The notes under the pieces: model-generated
What the model was told of the DNA's origin: nothing
What the model saw: the letters and a program-made list of their open reading frames with translations, nothing else
Databases searched by the model: none
Origin: Gliomastix tumulicola
Lineage: Eukaryota; Ascomycota; Sordariomycetes; Hypocreales; Bionectriaceae
Direction of reading: 5' to 3'
Assembly: GCA_001599755.1 (NCBI GenBank)
Contig: BCHX01000010.1
Location: 223,067 to 287,066 of the forward strand
DNA: 64,000 bases
Shown: positions 50,691 to 62,167 of the stretch, in pieces
Layout of the letters: every line of letters starts with the position of its first letter
Position numbering within the stretch: the stretch's first letter is position 1
Made by a program: the position numbers and the translations under genes

Positions 50691-52575
50691 CTTTGCTGGG
50701 CGGGCCCACGCTTTTTGTGTTGTCTGGTAGATGAAGGAGAGGGAGGGCTGTGTGGCAACTTTGGCAGATGCTGGGAGCACCGGGGACCATCATGGCAGAC
50801 TGGTGTAAACTTGACCGAATTCTTGTTGGAGAAACCCCTGTTTCGTCTCCGCTGCCCTCGGCATCCGCGGTATGAGAAATGGCCAATCCCATATTGGTCT
50901 GCTGGGTGTCCTCGGTTTCTGGAGTCTCCCGGTCGTCGTCACCGGGTTCGGCGAACATCTGACAATCAAAAAAGTCGAGAGGGCTCGAACCTCCGTCTTG
51001 GTGTTCTTCGATTGTGCTTACGAGCTCATCCTCTTGGGTGTCTACAGCCTCGGGGTTTCGCTTGCGTACTCTTGTGTTCGCTGTCTCTATAAAGTAGTCG
51101 CGGTATTTTTTGGCCAACATTCTCATATTTCTAAACGCTCCGATGCCTTCCAACCAGACATCGTGATCGCCTGTCAAAGCATACGCTTTGACTTGAGTAA
51201 TGTAACAGTCAGGCCTCTGCCCAGGTGCCGCAGGGGCTGCAAGATGGTGAGCGTAGAGGTTGAGATACCCGCCGAGGAAGGTAGCCGTAAAGGCGTAAGC
51301 ATTGCCGTCGTAGATGGGCTCATCCAGAAGGTGATTCTGCAACGAATGCATGATCATCGTTCCATGCGCGCCGTCCAAGATCGCCTGCCCCTCAGCCACA
51401 TCGAGGGTTCCGCCGGAAGACTTGGCTTCCAAGAATAAGTTAGGCGCTATAGGAGTACCTGCCTTTTTCGTTGGTATGATGATCGTATCAAGCGCTTCTC
51501 TCACACCGTGATCCACAGCCTCAGGGTGAGCTCCGTCAAAGAAATCGGGGTTTGGGTTCACAGTAGTGTTCTCCGTCATTGAAGCCAAATTGGTGAACGG
51601 AAGATGCCCCTCGTTTGGAATGTCGGCATCGCCAGCAATAAGCGGAATAATGTTCCTCATAACCGTGCCTTCAGACTTTGTCGTGTTTTTGTACTGAAAG
51701 TCTTCAAAGGCTGTCTCGGAAGCAACTGACGGCGAAAGAGATCCCCTTGGGACTTTCAAGGCTTGCCGGATTTCGTCCACATTGGACGGCTTTGGCGGCC
51801 GACGGCCATCGGGAAACTTGTAAAATGGAGGATAGAGGTGGTAGTCCTGACAATGCTGTCGAAAGTTGGCATCGTAAGCGGAGGAGCGTTTGGTGGAAAC
51901 GGTTGTTGGCTTGGTTGACCGCGTTCGCCGGCCGCTCGTGGAAGAGGCTGATGGAGACGCCATCGCACGGGTCATGCTCGCCGTCCCTGGGTACTAAACA
52001 AGCTAATTAGTCCGGTAACGACCGACAACTGAGGAGCACAAGCATACCCCTCGAAGATCGCTGAGATCTGGGCCACCACCTCTTGCAAATCGGGCAGGCT
52101 CTGGGACACGAGGTCCAACTCTCACTGTAGGCTTGGGGGTGAGGGATCCGTTCCGTCGGTCGAGTTCCCGCAGCGCTCGAGGCGTAAGCCAGATCTTTGA
52201 CAGGTTATCGTAGAACTCAGGAGGGAAGTTCGAAGGCTTGTCAACCGTCTCACTCGTTTTCAGCTTCTTCGATAAGCGTTCTTCTTGGAGAAGGTCGGCC
52301 GCTTGTCTCTTTCGGCTTCCCGCGCTCGACACGGCACCAGTATTGATCTTATGGGGTGGGACTCGATCGTTCGAAGGATTATCTGCTGGTGTCTTTTGGT
52401 TCCGTGTTCTCGACAGTCTGGGATGCGCACTACTCGGCTTCGTCTTTTTGAATGGTGTTGGATTCGGTGAAGGGTGGTCTGTTTGCTGCCTCTTTCGTCT
52501 CTGCGGCCGCGCATAGGTGGCCATCGTGGAGGACCAATGTGCGGGAGGTGAGCCGGGATAGAAAGCAAAATGCAA
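50650..52575 (-). CDS. DUF7924-like protein, PD-(D/E)XK nuclease-like
   Basis: Two exons: 52575 (or ATG 52524) to 52048, and 51993-50650. They are joined by a 54-nt intron (GTATGC...CTAATT...TTTAG) in phase 0, reading GPDLSDLRG-YPGTAS. About 605-622 residues. The N-terminus is basic. Then come EFYDNLSKIWLTPRALRELD and FARGGGPDLSDLRG, typical of fungal DUF7924 proteins. In exon 2, NPDFFDG and NLFLEAKSSG give a D...E-x-K pair as in the restriction-endonuclease fold, followed by AEGQAILDGAHG and the helical ending AKKYRDYFIETA. The tail is acidic and its last 14 codons lie in repeat R3. Nuclease activity is inferred from the motif. The family's function is not known to me. Confidence 0.75.
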
Positions 52576-52599
52576 GACGTGCGCGCAAATGCACTGTGG

Positions 52600-53213
52600 G
52601 GTACTTCACGCGATAAGCAGGTTAGCCTGAGCAATCAATTGGATCGTTCTTTACGCGCCGAGTTTGACAGTAAGAATCAATGCCGTCGGCCAATCGCAGG
52701 GCGAGCCAGGAAGTATTCTCCCACGATTGAAGTGTGTTGGGAGGCCAGCGCGTGGTCGAGCTTGGTGGCCGGCGCGTCGGGGCAGTCGACTGCAGGTAAA
52801 CAATTGGCTACGAGGAGAGGAAAATTTTACTGTTAGCGTGCGTCCAGGCGATGTTTTGGATCCGCTAATACGAGCCAACCGCCATCCCGTCGTTTTAAAC
52901 ATCATTCAACGTCACCCCGGCATAGCACCCGCAACACCGGAGTTAGCGTGTTAACAACTTCTTACTTGGATTTGTGAAGCAATGCACGGAATTTTTGTTG
53001 AGCCCCTAAAGCGATCAAGTCTAAAATTGCGCTTGGCGGTTTCACGACGCGCCGTCAGTCGCCGTCAGTCGCCGTCGGTGGAACACATTCCCATGCTTAG
53101 TAACTTTTGCAGGTTAGATGGCGCCCAATACAGAGGCGCCCACATTATGTAAGCGTTTGTCGCCCACCATAATTATAATGACGGGACTATCGTTGCTACT
53201 CGCTTTCAACGGG
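52600..53213. other. Interval with no supported gene
   Basis: About 600 bp upstream of the DUF7924-like gene. A short direct triplication CGCCGTCAGT / CGCCGTCGGT at about 53050-53077 is the only structure noted. Confidence 0.35.
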
Positions 53214-53697
53214 GCGTCAAATAACGCCTCCATGGAGGCGTAAAGCCATGGTCATCCTGATTATGTTTCCCGTACTAAGGTGCGCTAGGTGACGCATGTA
53301 GTCAGGATAGATCGATACTCTAGGACCAATCGGAATAGTAGCGTTCATGGTCTTCATCTTTCTCGCGATGTAAAAAGACAGCATGCACAGATGCGTAAGT
53401 ATACGGCGTGGACAAGCACCCCGACTCAGTTCTGACCTGTGATTGGTCAGGCCCATTACTTACCTGATTTGGTGACCGCAAAATTCAAAAGGGTTTAGTT
53501 TTGACCGCTAAAATCCGATTGGCCAGAGCGCCGTGAAGCGACGACGAGGTCGGCAACTTGCCATGGCAATATCACGACAGCAGGGACGAGACATGAGAAA
53601 ATAAATTGTTGAAAAGCTTATCAAGACCATAGAGTATCCAGAAATGCGGCTTTTATATATTTTATCGCATGTTGTCGATCTAGTTTGAAGCGGTATA
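53214..53697 (+). repeat. Dispersed repeat R5, long copy (solo-LTR-like)
   Basis: See the copy at 47265-47765. This one is closer in sequence to the partial copy at 21434-21626 over the last 200 bp. Confidence 0.75.
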
Positions 53698-54612
53698 TAC
53701 CCAATAATGAGGACTGGAGGCCCAGGGCAGAGCCGGCAGAGCCCACAGGGCCACAGGCTCCCCAGAAGGGCGCGAAAGGTTGGGCCAGGGGCAAGCCAGG
53801 GGCGAGCAAGCAAGAGGCAATGGGCCAGAAGCCACCGGCGGCAGCGGGTCCTGTCACCGTGCCTATTTGGCCGTCCTTAACCTACCTGGGTGTGGGTGGC
53901 GAAAAGCGCAGGACGGCACGGAGGCTCGCAAGAGAGGAGCGCCCACCCACCCCTATGGCCAGACGAAACTCGTCTTTTTTGTTCAGGGGGGCCTCGAACG
54001 GGGCCTCCACCGGACCCTCCGCCGCGTCCGACGATTCAGGAAGCGGCTAGAATGGAGAAGTGAGGAATGCTTGCACAATGTTTGTTTCTATTTGAATGAG
54101 TTAGAATTATCCGTACGCACGTGTCAGCCGCATGCTGCCATACTATCCCGAACGCCCATTCCTCGCACGTGATGTTCGACTTGCCTATACGATGCTCTGC
54201 AGATCGAGTCATAAGCACCCTACCATCTAGAATACCTGGAGAACCCCGCCGCTCATTCCTCCGGCAGTCTTGCCAGGAGGGCTTCTATGGCCTCCATCGC
54301 GGACCGCCCCGGCCCCCAAGCTGCTCTCTCCCACCCCTTTCAAAGTGGCCTAGCAGTAGCTGCCAGCAGCGACGCCGTGACCCCGTACCCCCAAGCCGCC
54401 GCCCAGGCCGTGCCCCATCCTCCAGGTTCAGCCAGCTATGGTTCCCTCCGTTGATCCACCCCAGCACCTCCTCTACCAGCCTGGGCTGCTGCGGCTCAGT
54501 CACCAACTGCCGCTCACGGAGAGCTCGTCCAGCACGACCACCGTGCTATAATGCCGGATCGCCTCCACCCGCCCTCGCAGCCCAAGGTCAGGCGGCAGCA
54601 TCCCGTTTGCGT

Positions 54613-54978
54613 TCACACACCGGCTGATCTCGTCCCGCCTCTTCGTTCTTCCCCAACCCCGCTGCTGAATGCACCAATATATTCACCCACCACAGAACTA
54701 GGATTGGACCGCACACTCGCATCGGGTTCGCAGATCGCCGCATACATGAATCCCTGCACCTGACGAGCGACGTCCTGCTTCATCTCCTCCGCCGAACGCG
54801 CGGCGTTGAACATCGTGCCTGCTCCCACAAGCGTATCCACCAGTGCGTGCAGCGGCCCCCGCAGCTCCTCCGATAGGTGAAGTCCCATGGTCCCCAAGAT
54901 CCCTCCTCCATCCTCCATAAACTCCTCCAAATCATCCTCCATCCCGTCATGCTGGTCGTCCTTGTCTACACACCACAC
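54613..54978 (-). CDS. Unidentified acidic ORF, probably partial
   Basis: About 120 codons with protein-like composition: DKDDQHDGMEDDLEEFMEDG, then helical LRGPLHALVDTLVGAGTMFN and SAEEMKQDVARQVQGFMYAA. The frame is open beyond 54978 toward 55020 (LVCFLVWC) without an ATG. I do not recognise the family. The neighbouring region 53.7-54.6 kb has GC-rich frames on both strands that may be earlier or later exons or non-coding. Only this block is listed. Confidence 0.3.
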   Translation of the reverse strand: MWCVDKDDQHDGMEDDLEEFMEDGGGILGTMGLHLSEELRGPLHALVDTLVGAGTMFNAARSAEEMKQDVARQVQGFMYAAICEPDASVRSNPSSVVGEYIGAFSSGVGEERRGGTRSAGV

Positions 54979-55414
54979 TAGGAAGCAGACTAGGCTCAGC
55001 CGCGCCTCCTCCGGCCACCGCTCGCCAGTGATCGGAATGGTCTGGTCTGGAGATTTCTCAAGACCATGGTCGGATCGGTGTTGATGGTCTGGACTGGTCG
55101 AGCTATAAATCGGTGCGGGTGCTCGAATCTTAGCCTAATATGGTTAGAGTAGTCGGTACGCACCCCCTCTGGAGATACCCGAACGGCTCAGTAAACCCTA
55201 TGCTGGTTGGAAGGCAGATTGCAGTAGAGACATTGTAAACTTTTACGGATCCTTTATGCAGTACGACGCGTGTATCGCCTCAAACACTTTAATTGAACAT
55301 TGGTGTTCAATCATATGGTGAAGGCTACCAGTCACTTTGTGTCTATTGCAAACCGAATCGCCGCCCGCACCGCCCGTAGGGTAGGCGCCCTTTTCGGGCC
55401 GACGCTGACTTCCC

Positions 55415-55690
55415 TAGTGGGGCCATATCAAGCAAAGGACAAGGATGTAATTTCATGAAGTTTTTCAACCCAGGGTCGTCATACAAAATTGGGTCACCCC
55501 TGTCACGACGCACGGACAAAAAGCGTGTAATTCAGTGAAGTACGGCATACCCTTTGCACAGTATAACGTAGAGCTCCATTAAAATGAAGATTGGTGTGGA
55601 TGGATCCAATACGCCCCCTGGTGCGCCTAGCAGTGCGCCTAGCAGTGCGCCTAGCAGTGCGCCTAGCAGTGCGCCTGATGCGATGTCTAA
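55415..55690 (+). repeat. Repeat R2 with 12-bp tandem array
   Basis: Direct copy of 11683-11828, extended by CAGTATAACGTA, GATGGATCCAATACGCCCCC and four tandem GCGCCTAGCAGT units plus a partial one (55622-55675). The extended form is present in reverse at 62945-63175, where only two units occur. Confidence 0.8.
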
Positions 55691-55739
55691 TAAGCCGAAA
55701 AGGCCTTGGCCGATGTCCGCTCCTTCTGCGAACGAGAAG

Positions 55740-56095
55740 TTCTTAGATTGCACGTATTTCGGCCAACTTCACTCGTCACCGCCCAGGTGATGGGGCAATC
55801 CCCGAAAATGTGGCCCTATACGCTGACGAGGAACCATGGTGGCGCAAGTGGCGCATCCGAGAAGCTCCAGATCAGACACGTAAGTGGGGTGATGTGCCCC
55901 TGGAGGATTGGCTGTGGTCTGGCTACTAGAAGAAGAGCTACCTGTTGGTGCATGCTAAACCCGGCCCCCCGAGATGCGTTCGGGGTATGCAAATTCGACA
56001 CCGAATTTGGCTCCCTGCTTGGCTGTCGAATAAACTCATGCTAGCGAGTGGAAGCCCACTCTACTTTTGATTTTGTACCTGTCTACTAGGCCAAA
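55740..56095 (-). pseudogene. Remnant of the two-gene recombinase cassette
   Basis: 55770-55965 matches the N-terminal zinc-finger coding region of the 28.2-33.2 kb gene (about 32990-33190; blocks AACCATGGTGGC, GTGATGTGCCCC-like, AGAAGAGCTACC). 56010-56061 matches the C-terminal end of the 33.3-36.6 kb gene (TGTCGAATAAACTCATGC, GAGTGGAAGCCCACTC at 33400-33440). 56062-56092 then matches the 5' flank of that gene (36589-36619). It therefore keeps the junction between the two genes but has lost nearly all of the upstream one. Confidence 0.7.
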
Positions 56096-56216
56096 CCCCG
56101 CTTCCGGGCATGGCTGCTGGGAAAGGGCGGCTGCAAGCGAGTAGGAATTGAACCTGAACCTGATGTTGTACTTGTCTACTAGCAACTACTCTCCCCAAAT
56201 CTACTCCCTCCTTTAT

Positions 56217-57413
56217 TTACTTGGCGATATAGAGTTGGCCACCAATAAGTTGCGCTCTTGTGGGCCTGTTCTCTGCGTCGAAGTGCTCGTGGGATGTCAC
56301 AAGAAGCACTTCTGTAAAAGCGCGTGCATATGTGCCGTCCTGATTACTCTTGAGGCATATTCCCACCGACTCGCTAGCAGTCGAAGTTCCACCTGTCGGT
56401 AGACTCCATGTGTGATGAAGAGGCAGGAAGAAGAGCCCTGGGCATATCTGCTTGGAAGTGGCCTCGATCCTGACCCAATCGTTGCTCAAGGCAAGCTCAG
56501 TGATTGTTTCACCGTAACTCGAGGCCATTATTTTGTGACCGTGTACAAAATCCCTAGGGTGCCGGGCGAGAACTCCTCCGGGCGCAGTACGGGAGACATA
56601 GCTCGGGACTGAGGAATCAGGCATTGGACAGTCCCTTGAGGAGGTTTGCCAGGCGAAGATGGACGCGTCGTTGCTCTTTTTAATGAGTTCCTCCTGGAGT
56701 CGACGAAAGGCGCGATCCCCCTCACCATAGAGCACATGCATGTTGATGTTGAATATGCCCAACAGGGAGTAAGCCATGTCTTCAGGGCACGTTGTGGTAC
56801 GGCCGGAAGCCCATGACATTCTCATGGCGATGGGGTATGAAGTCAACAATGACTGGATCGAGAGTGGCGACGACCTATTCATGAAGACCCCCCATGGAAT
56901 ATTGGTTCTTCGCGAAATTTGATCGGACAGGTCATTCCGACTGCCGATGAAGGTCCAGTCCTGATCGAAGAAATGCAGAGTTGACGGAGCAATGAGCTCC
57001 TGCAGGGTCCAGCCTCTCTCAAACCAGCGGCAACCGGTGATATCTGGCAAGGATTGGCTGACATGCGTGCGGTGTTCGATCGGTAACTTGTAATCGGCCA
57101 GATAGACGAAGCAGACGTTGGCCTGTTCATATATGTCGAACATGGAGTTGATGTTCTCCTGCAGCTCCGCGCTGCTGTTCTTGTCGATGCAGCAGGTGTC
57201 GATCCAGGCGAATTGCAGGCCGGCAGAGTTAGCCTTCTGGCATGTCTCCTTGATCTTGTTCCATCCCTTTCTGCTTTCCCTGGTGCATGGATCTCTCATG
57301 TCCTCAAAGGAGACCTCATCATCTGTCCATGTGTGAGATAAGGCCGCATAAGAGGGCGCCTGCGATCTCTCGACGGAGTGCAGTGCGAGCGTGCTGCAGT
57401 CAATAATCCTCAT
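56217..57413 (-). CDS. HET-domain protein (HET-E N-terminus type)
   Basis: 398 residues from ATG 57413 (MRIIDCSTL, the usual beginning of this group). An in-frame extension to 57569 is unlikely. Motifs (numbered from this start): YAALSHTW at about 22-29, FAWIDTCCIDK at 68-78, CRWFERGWTLQELIAP at 128-143, then MSWASGRTTTCPEDMAYSLLGIF and LYGEGDRAFRRLQEE. This is the full HET domain with the CPEDMAYSLLGIF block that in NLR relatives precedes a NACHT domain. Here the protein ends about 115 residues later with no NACHT. HET proteins trigger incompatibility cell death in fungi. It is surrounded by decayed PNP_UDP and WD40 pieces, suggesting an NLR-rich neighbourhood. Confidence 0.9.
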   Translation of the reverse strand: MRIIDCSTLALHSVERSQAPSYAALSHTWTDDEVSFEDMRDPCTRESRKGWNKIKETCQKANSAGLQFAWIDTCCIDKNSSAELQENINSMFDIYEQANVCFVYLADYKLPIEHRTHVSQSLPDITGCRWFERGWTLQELIAPSTLHFFDQDWTFIGSRNDLSDQISRRTNIPWGVFMNRSSPLSIQSLLTSYPIAMRMSWASGRTTTCPEDMAYSLLGIFNINMHVLYGEGDRAFRRLQEELIKKSNDASIFAWQTSSRDCPMPDSSVPSYVSRTAPGGVLARHPRDFVHGHKIMASSYGETITELALSNDWVRIEATSKQICPGLFFLPLHHTWSLPTGGTSTASESVGICLKSNQDGTYARAFTEVLLVTSHEHFDAENRPTRAQLIGGQLYIAK

Positions 57414-57799
57414 TGCAGCTGACTTTAGTGCAGATTTGACAGCGAGAAGGACAGATGCAAATATAGATGCACATATGAAACTGAAATGTAGAGAGAGAGA
57501 GTCAATGCAGTGTGTTAAAGTACATGCCGGGTCGCTACCGTCGTGTTTGGATGAAATATGCCTTGCCAACGCTTTGTGGGGGCGTTTCTACAGCCTCAGG
57601 TTCGACAGGCTCTCTCCCCGATGCGAACCAGCGCCTACGTGGCAAGGCAATCATGCAGTCGCATGGAGACCAGATCCACCTCCTACCCAATCGTGCTGTT
57701 CCAGGTGGGGAAATTGAAACCCAATCTGCCCTAGCCATACACATCGTCAGGTGGCCCCATTTTCCTAAATTGGGACATCCTGTGCCCTGAGGTGTTTTT

Positions 57800-58790
57800 T
57801 GTTACTGCAGTCTCTACAATACACCCTTCAAAAATGCACCTTTAGCCAGCCAGAAGCCTCAAAAAAAAAAAGCTGTGATCAGGGTCGATTTGGTTAGGGT
57901 GGGTCTGGATACGGTTGAAGGGGCTAGCTAGCGGTTTCGGTCGGAGGTCAGAGGGAAAGGACAGTGTCTTTTGAGATGTGGATAAAAGAAGTTTTCATAG
58001 ATACTTGAGAGTACATCTTAGGGTGCGGCGCGACCGGTGTAGGGCCAGAGCGAAGGCGCACGCACAGCTCGTGTTCTAGTGCGAGTTGGCACTCTACCCC
58101 CCTAATCAGCCATGCGTCGTGTTTGCATTGGCTCGAAGATGCTAAAGAAGATCTAGCAGACACCAGGTTGAGGATGACGCAAGATCTACTAGCGGAGTGT
58201 GCCTTGAGAGTACCTTAGAAGCCTACACTGCCACATACACTGCCACAGCCACCCTTTCGCCTCGGAGCACTGCACAATACCTGGCAATCATCTCCTCCCG
58301 CAACGCTCGATCCTCGCCATATGTGCATCAATACAAACTCCATGACAGACGGTTAGAACTCCACTGCACGCCCGCCTTTCGATAATCTCTCTCGGATTTC
58401 GGCCAGCCCCTCCCGCCCCGCGACTCCTGCTCTAGACGTGTCAATACGTTAGACGTGATCCTGTCGTCGTACAGCTCGACCTGCTCTTGATCCCCACCAT
58501 TGACGCCTAGTCAACATCGATCGCCCGGTCGTTCCGGGGCTTGGGTGGTGCACACGGTCGGATCGATCTATCAACGAGGGTGTCGCCTCCGGCCTGCCCC
58601 ACGCCACAACTAACACAGACGAGGATGCTATCGACGCTCTGCATTTGACGAGACGTCTCGAGAACGATGACTTTGATGCTTTGCGCAGCATCATAGATGC
58701 CGACAGCGCTGTTGCTCCGCGCGGACAGCCAACAGATCGCTTGAACAGACGAAGCGCTGGTCTTCCTGAATGAGAAGCACTAGGGCCTAA
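57800..58790. other. Interval with no supported gene
   Basis: About 1 kb upstream of the PNP_UDP remnant. One plus frame ending at 58771 (DEDAIDALHLTRRLENDDFD, then QPTDRLNRRSAGLPE) has protein-like composition but no start or known domain. An A10 run lies near 57858. Confidence 0.3.
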
Positions 58791-58794
58791 CAGC

Positions 58795-59650
58795 ACTAGC
58801 CGGTAACGATACAAATACGTATATTTTGGGCAGGTTGGGGGGCCACAGCGTTGTCATTGCGTCTCTTCCCGATGGAGAATACGGCATCGCCCCGGCGGCA
58901 GGTGTTGCAAAAGACATTCTCTGCAGCTTCCTCTACGTCAAGATTGGTCTGAAGTTGGGCATCGGTGGCGGCACTCCCAGTCCTAAGCACGATATTCGCC
59001 TTGGAGACGTTGTCGTTGGCGCCCCTCGTGAAGGCCATGGTGGCGTATTCTAGTATTGTCAGAGGCCGGTTCACCATTTACCCCAGACCCGAGTGGGGAA
59101 GTCACGTGGAGGGAGGTAAAGCATAAAAGAAGGCCGGATGGTCAGACCTAGCAGGAGCCTCAGAGATTAATACAGTCACACACCCACCCCTAGCTGCGTG
59201 TTCGCCCGTGCCTCGCACCTGATACGCTGCCTTCTACGTGCCCTTTCACCTTCCTCACTTCATTCCAAGACCTAGTCTTGACAAGTATGACTTTGGCAAC
59301 GCGATTGGATGGCGCGGCTTCCACACGACAGGTTTTTTCAATCAACCGCCGATCGTCTTGCGAAGTGCACTCACCAGCCTGAAACCGGATTATATCGTGT
59401 ATGGACATCAAATCTGACCGGCAATCGACAGTGCTGAGAAAACACCCTGGACTGCAACAGTATCGTCGGCCGGAGCCGAAAAGCGTAGGCTTTACCGACC
59501 TGAAGTGTCTCATCCAAGAACTGAGGTGTCAATTGCGAGGGAGACGTAGCGGCAAGCTCATCTCAAGGCATCCGCGGACAAACGACGTCGACCCTGTCAT
59601 CTACTATGGGCTGACTGCTCCGCAACAAGAACATTTGTCTCAGACTCGAC
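58795..59650 (+). pseudogene. PNP_UDP (nucleoside phosphorylase-like) NLR domain, decayed
   Basis: Order of family blocks on the plus strand: [20 protein letters not shown] and [31 protein letters not shown] with [12 protein letters not shown] (to 59050); after about 235 bp of unrelated sequence, YDFGNAIGWRGFHTTGFFNQ (from 59286) with PPIVLRSALTSLKPDY and a stop; then, in other frames, RRPEPKS and HPRTNDVDPVIYYGLTA (to about 59625). These are the hallmarks of the phosphorylase-like N-terminus of fungal NLRs. Several frameshifts, a stop and the insertion rule out a functional gene. No NACHT part follows. Confidence 0.75.
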
Positions 59651-60077
59651 AATGGTGCTGCATCTGAAAGCAGGCACCTGCGGGTGTGGTGCGGACTGGG
59701 AATATGTTTTCGACCTCGCCTTCGAGTGCCACCAGGCTCACTAGTATACTTCTTACGACTCGGGGTTTGACTTCAAATTGCGGCACATATTTCCCCTCGA
59801 TGAGCGCCTTCAGCGAACCTTGCCAAAAAACATCTGGTTTATGGTGCTCGGAAATGATTCTCGGTATAAATGCATGTATCGGACGACACGGGTTGAATTG
59901 GGCGGGAGAGCAACGCGAGCTGCACCTGAAATTGAAGCTTAGAATTCCACTCCCATGGTCGAAACCCGTGAACAACGTCTTGAAAGCAGTGGCTATCTAT
60001 TCGATTATCATATCAATAGCCCTGGCCCTGTTCCCTTCAATCCATAGACAGTGAAGGCAGCGAAAGTAAATTGAAGC

Positions 60078-60932
60078 TCATCGCCGTCTCTTCTTCTGCT
60101 TTGGCGGCATGAAGTTTGGGTCCATAGTCTCGCTCTTCTCTATCGCACACCGCTCTTGGCGACAAAAACCAGCCTCATCATCGGGTAGGAGATCATCAAG
60201 AGGCGAGAGCTCTCGCGTGCGGCGGCTCCTTCGCCTATGTGATTTGACGCTACCATGCTCTCTCTCTCGTATTTCATGCATCTGTTTGGCCTCGTCTACA
60301 AGCTCCGACAGTCGATGAAAGCTCATCTAAAGCGCAATCGATTCGTCAGAGATATAGAGTTGGTCCATCGCAAAGTCGCTCAGTAGGATGGAGACACCTC
60401 GGTCGTTGCTCGAGTGGTCTTGCCCGGGAGCTTGAAACGGCTGTACTGTCTCAGCCTTGCCCTACAGATGTGTGAGGGTCGCTTACTTGCGCTGCCATGA
60501 CAGTCTTCACCTCAAGAAGATCCCCCCCCCCCCCTCTGGCTCTCCTGCCATGTGGACGGATCGCCATAGTGAGACTGTTGACGCCTTCCCACGATAACCG
60601 AGGTCGATCCCGAGAACGGCCTTGATGTTCCCGTTGGAATGCCGGAGATAGTTGCAGGCAAGATCTCCCAAACACGTGCTGCCCTGCGCGTATACAACTT
60701 CGAACACTACGCCAGGGTAAACGGCCTGGCGATGTTGGAACTGCCCATCAGGCTGTCGTTCTAGAGTACCTTGTTGCGTCCGGTCCTTCAACAATATCCG
60801 TGACGATCCTCCGCTGCGGATCTGGGCGGCAAATGCGCCGGCTTCGTCACCTCGCCGGCTGATCTCTCGAAGCTTGTTGGTGATCTCATCCGCGAGGGAC
60901 ACAACGAAGAAATCGTGAGTCGGCGAAGGCAT
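60078..60932 (-). pseudogene. Restriction-endonuclease-like fungal protein, decayed
   Basis: Starts MPSPTHDFFVVSLADEITNK. The diagnostic stretch is FQHRQAVYPGVVFEVVYAQG, then LACNYLRHSNGNIKAVLGID with LGY, as in a fungal family with an ExxxYSQ-like motif that I take to be restriction-endonuclease-like. A run of C bases (60524-60535) shifts the frame before LLEVKTVMAAQ. A likely intron (GTAAGC at 60487 to CAG about 60440) leads to VSILLSDFAMDQL. A TAG then interrupts the frame just before MSFHRLSELVDEAKQ, and it ends KQKKRRR. One homopolymer shift and one stop make it a probable pseudogene. The poly-C length could also be a sequencing error. Confidence 0.6.
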
Positions 60933-61184
60933 CGGTGCGACCCAAGAACCCGATGTCGGACAGGTGCCATTTTCGTGTCACACAAGCCGCATAGTTGTGC
61001 ATTAGCGATACGTACTTTGGCAGAGTCGAGATGACATGCAAGACAATCGTGTCGGCTGTGACATAGAGCAGCTGGCTGGCCTCGCCGGCGGCTCGGAGAC
61101 AGATGATAGTGACGCTGTCCAAAGGCAAGATCACCATGGCAAGGAGGAGAAGCTAGGTACTTCTTCTTTCTCGGCCCTCTATGA

Positions 61185-62160
61185 TCTAAGGAGCCATGGC
61201 TTGCGTCAACAGCCCTACTGCTGAATGTTCACGGAACGGCCCTGTTGGTGCTCTCCCTTAATCACACCCCAATTTTCATCCTTGCTAGCGGCCAACCAGT
61301 AAACGCGCCCCGTTCCGAAACCTTGGGGTTCCCCCACACCGCTTTTCTTCTTACCCCAGAGTGCGCTACGGCGATCCTGACATCTCCGTGTCCTTTGCTC
61401 TCGCCCTGCTGCGAAAGGCAGTGTCGGACGGCCCGAAATGGACGCCTACCCTACAGGCGGTCTGTGGCTAGCCGATGGGCTGGCTGGAGAGCACGGCAGG
61501 TCGCAAGAAAGATAGTGTTAAATTTCACGGATGCTTTCTCCCATACAACGCCCGTCTCTGCCCGGACGCGTGAATGGAAACACGCGTTTACATGACGACG
61601 TTGGGATACGTGACATGATCGCCTAGAGCGTGCGAGAGTGGGTCCTGAGGAACTCAATCCTACCCACTGTACCCAAAATCCAACCCTTCCCCCCGTCACG
61701 CAAGGCTCAAGTAGAGTTCGCCATGGATTAGTATGTCTCGAAATGAAGAGACCTCGTTTGAGTGCGCTATCACGAGCGCCCTGCCACCGTATTCCAAGAC
61801 ATCTCGCCCACACCGAGCGGTTAAACCATGGCTCCTCGTTCCATGTATGTATTAATGGGTCTGAACAAGGGGCTTCAGCCACTTCTGCAGGTGGGCGAGG
61901 ATCTCTTCAGCCACCACTGCCCACCCACATTCCTCACAAACGGCTATTCGGTATCGAATACGAAAGGATTGAGAGCGTCCATGACGATAACCTTCATACA
62001 AGTCAGTGGGCCGAACAACGTCCCAAGGGTCAAGCGGAGCTGCTGCTGCCTCTATTCAGTCTGCGAGGGCTCTCTCAATTGAGGCTGCCGGCTTGAGGCT
62101 TCCGACTTCCTTCAATCAGGACTGCGAGGGCTGCTTTAATCGGGCTGCTTCCACCGGGCT
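61185..62160. other. Interval with repeat fragments, no gene
   Basis: 61192-61226 contains an inverted R1 edge (ATGGCTTGCGTCAACAGCCC). 61640-61735 is a diverged R3 copy (CCCAAAATCCAACCCTTCCC...CATGGATTAGTATG). The remainder has only short frames without motifs. Confidence 0.45.
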
Positions 62161-62167
62161 GCTTCAA

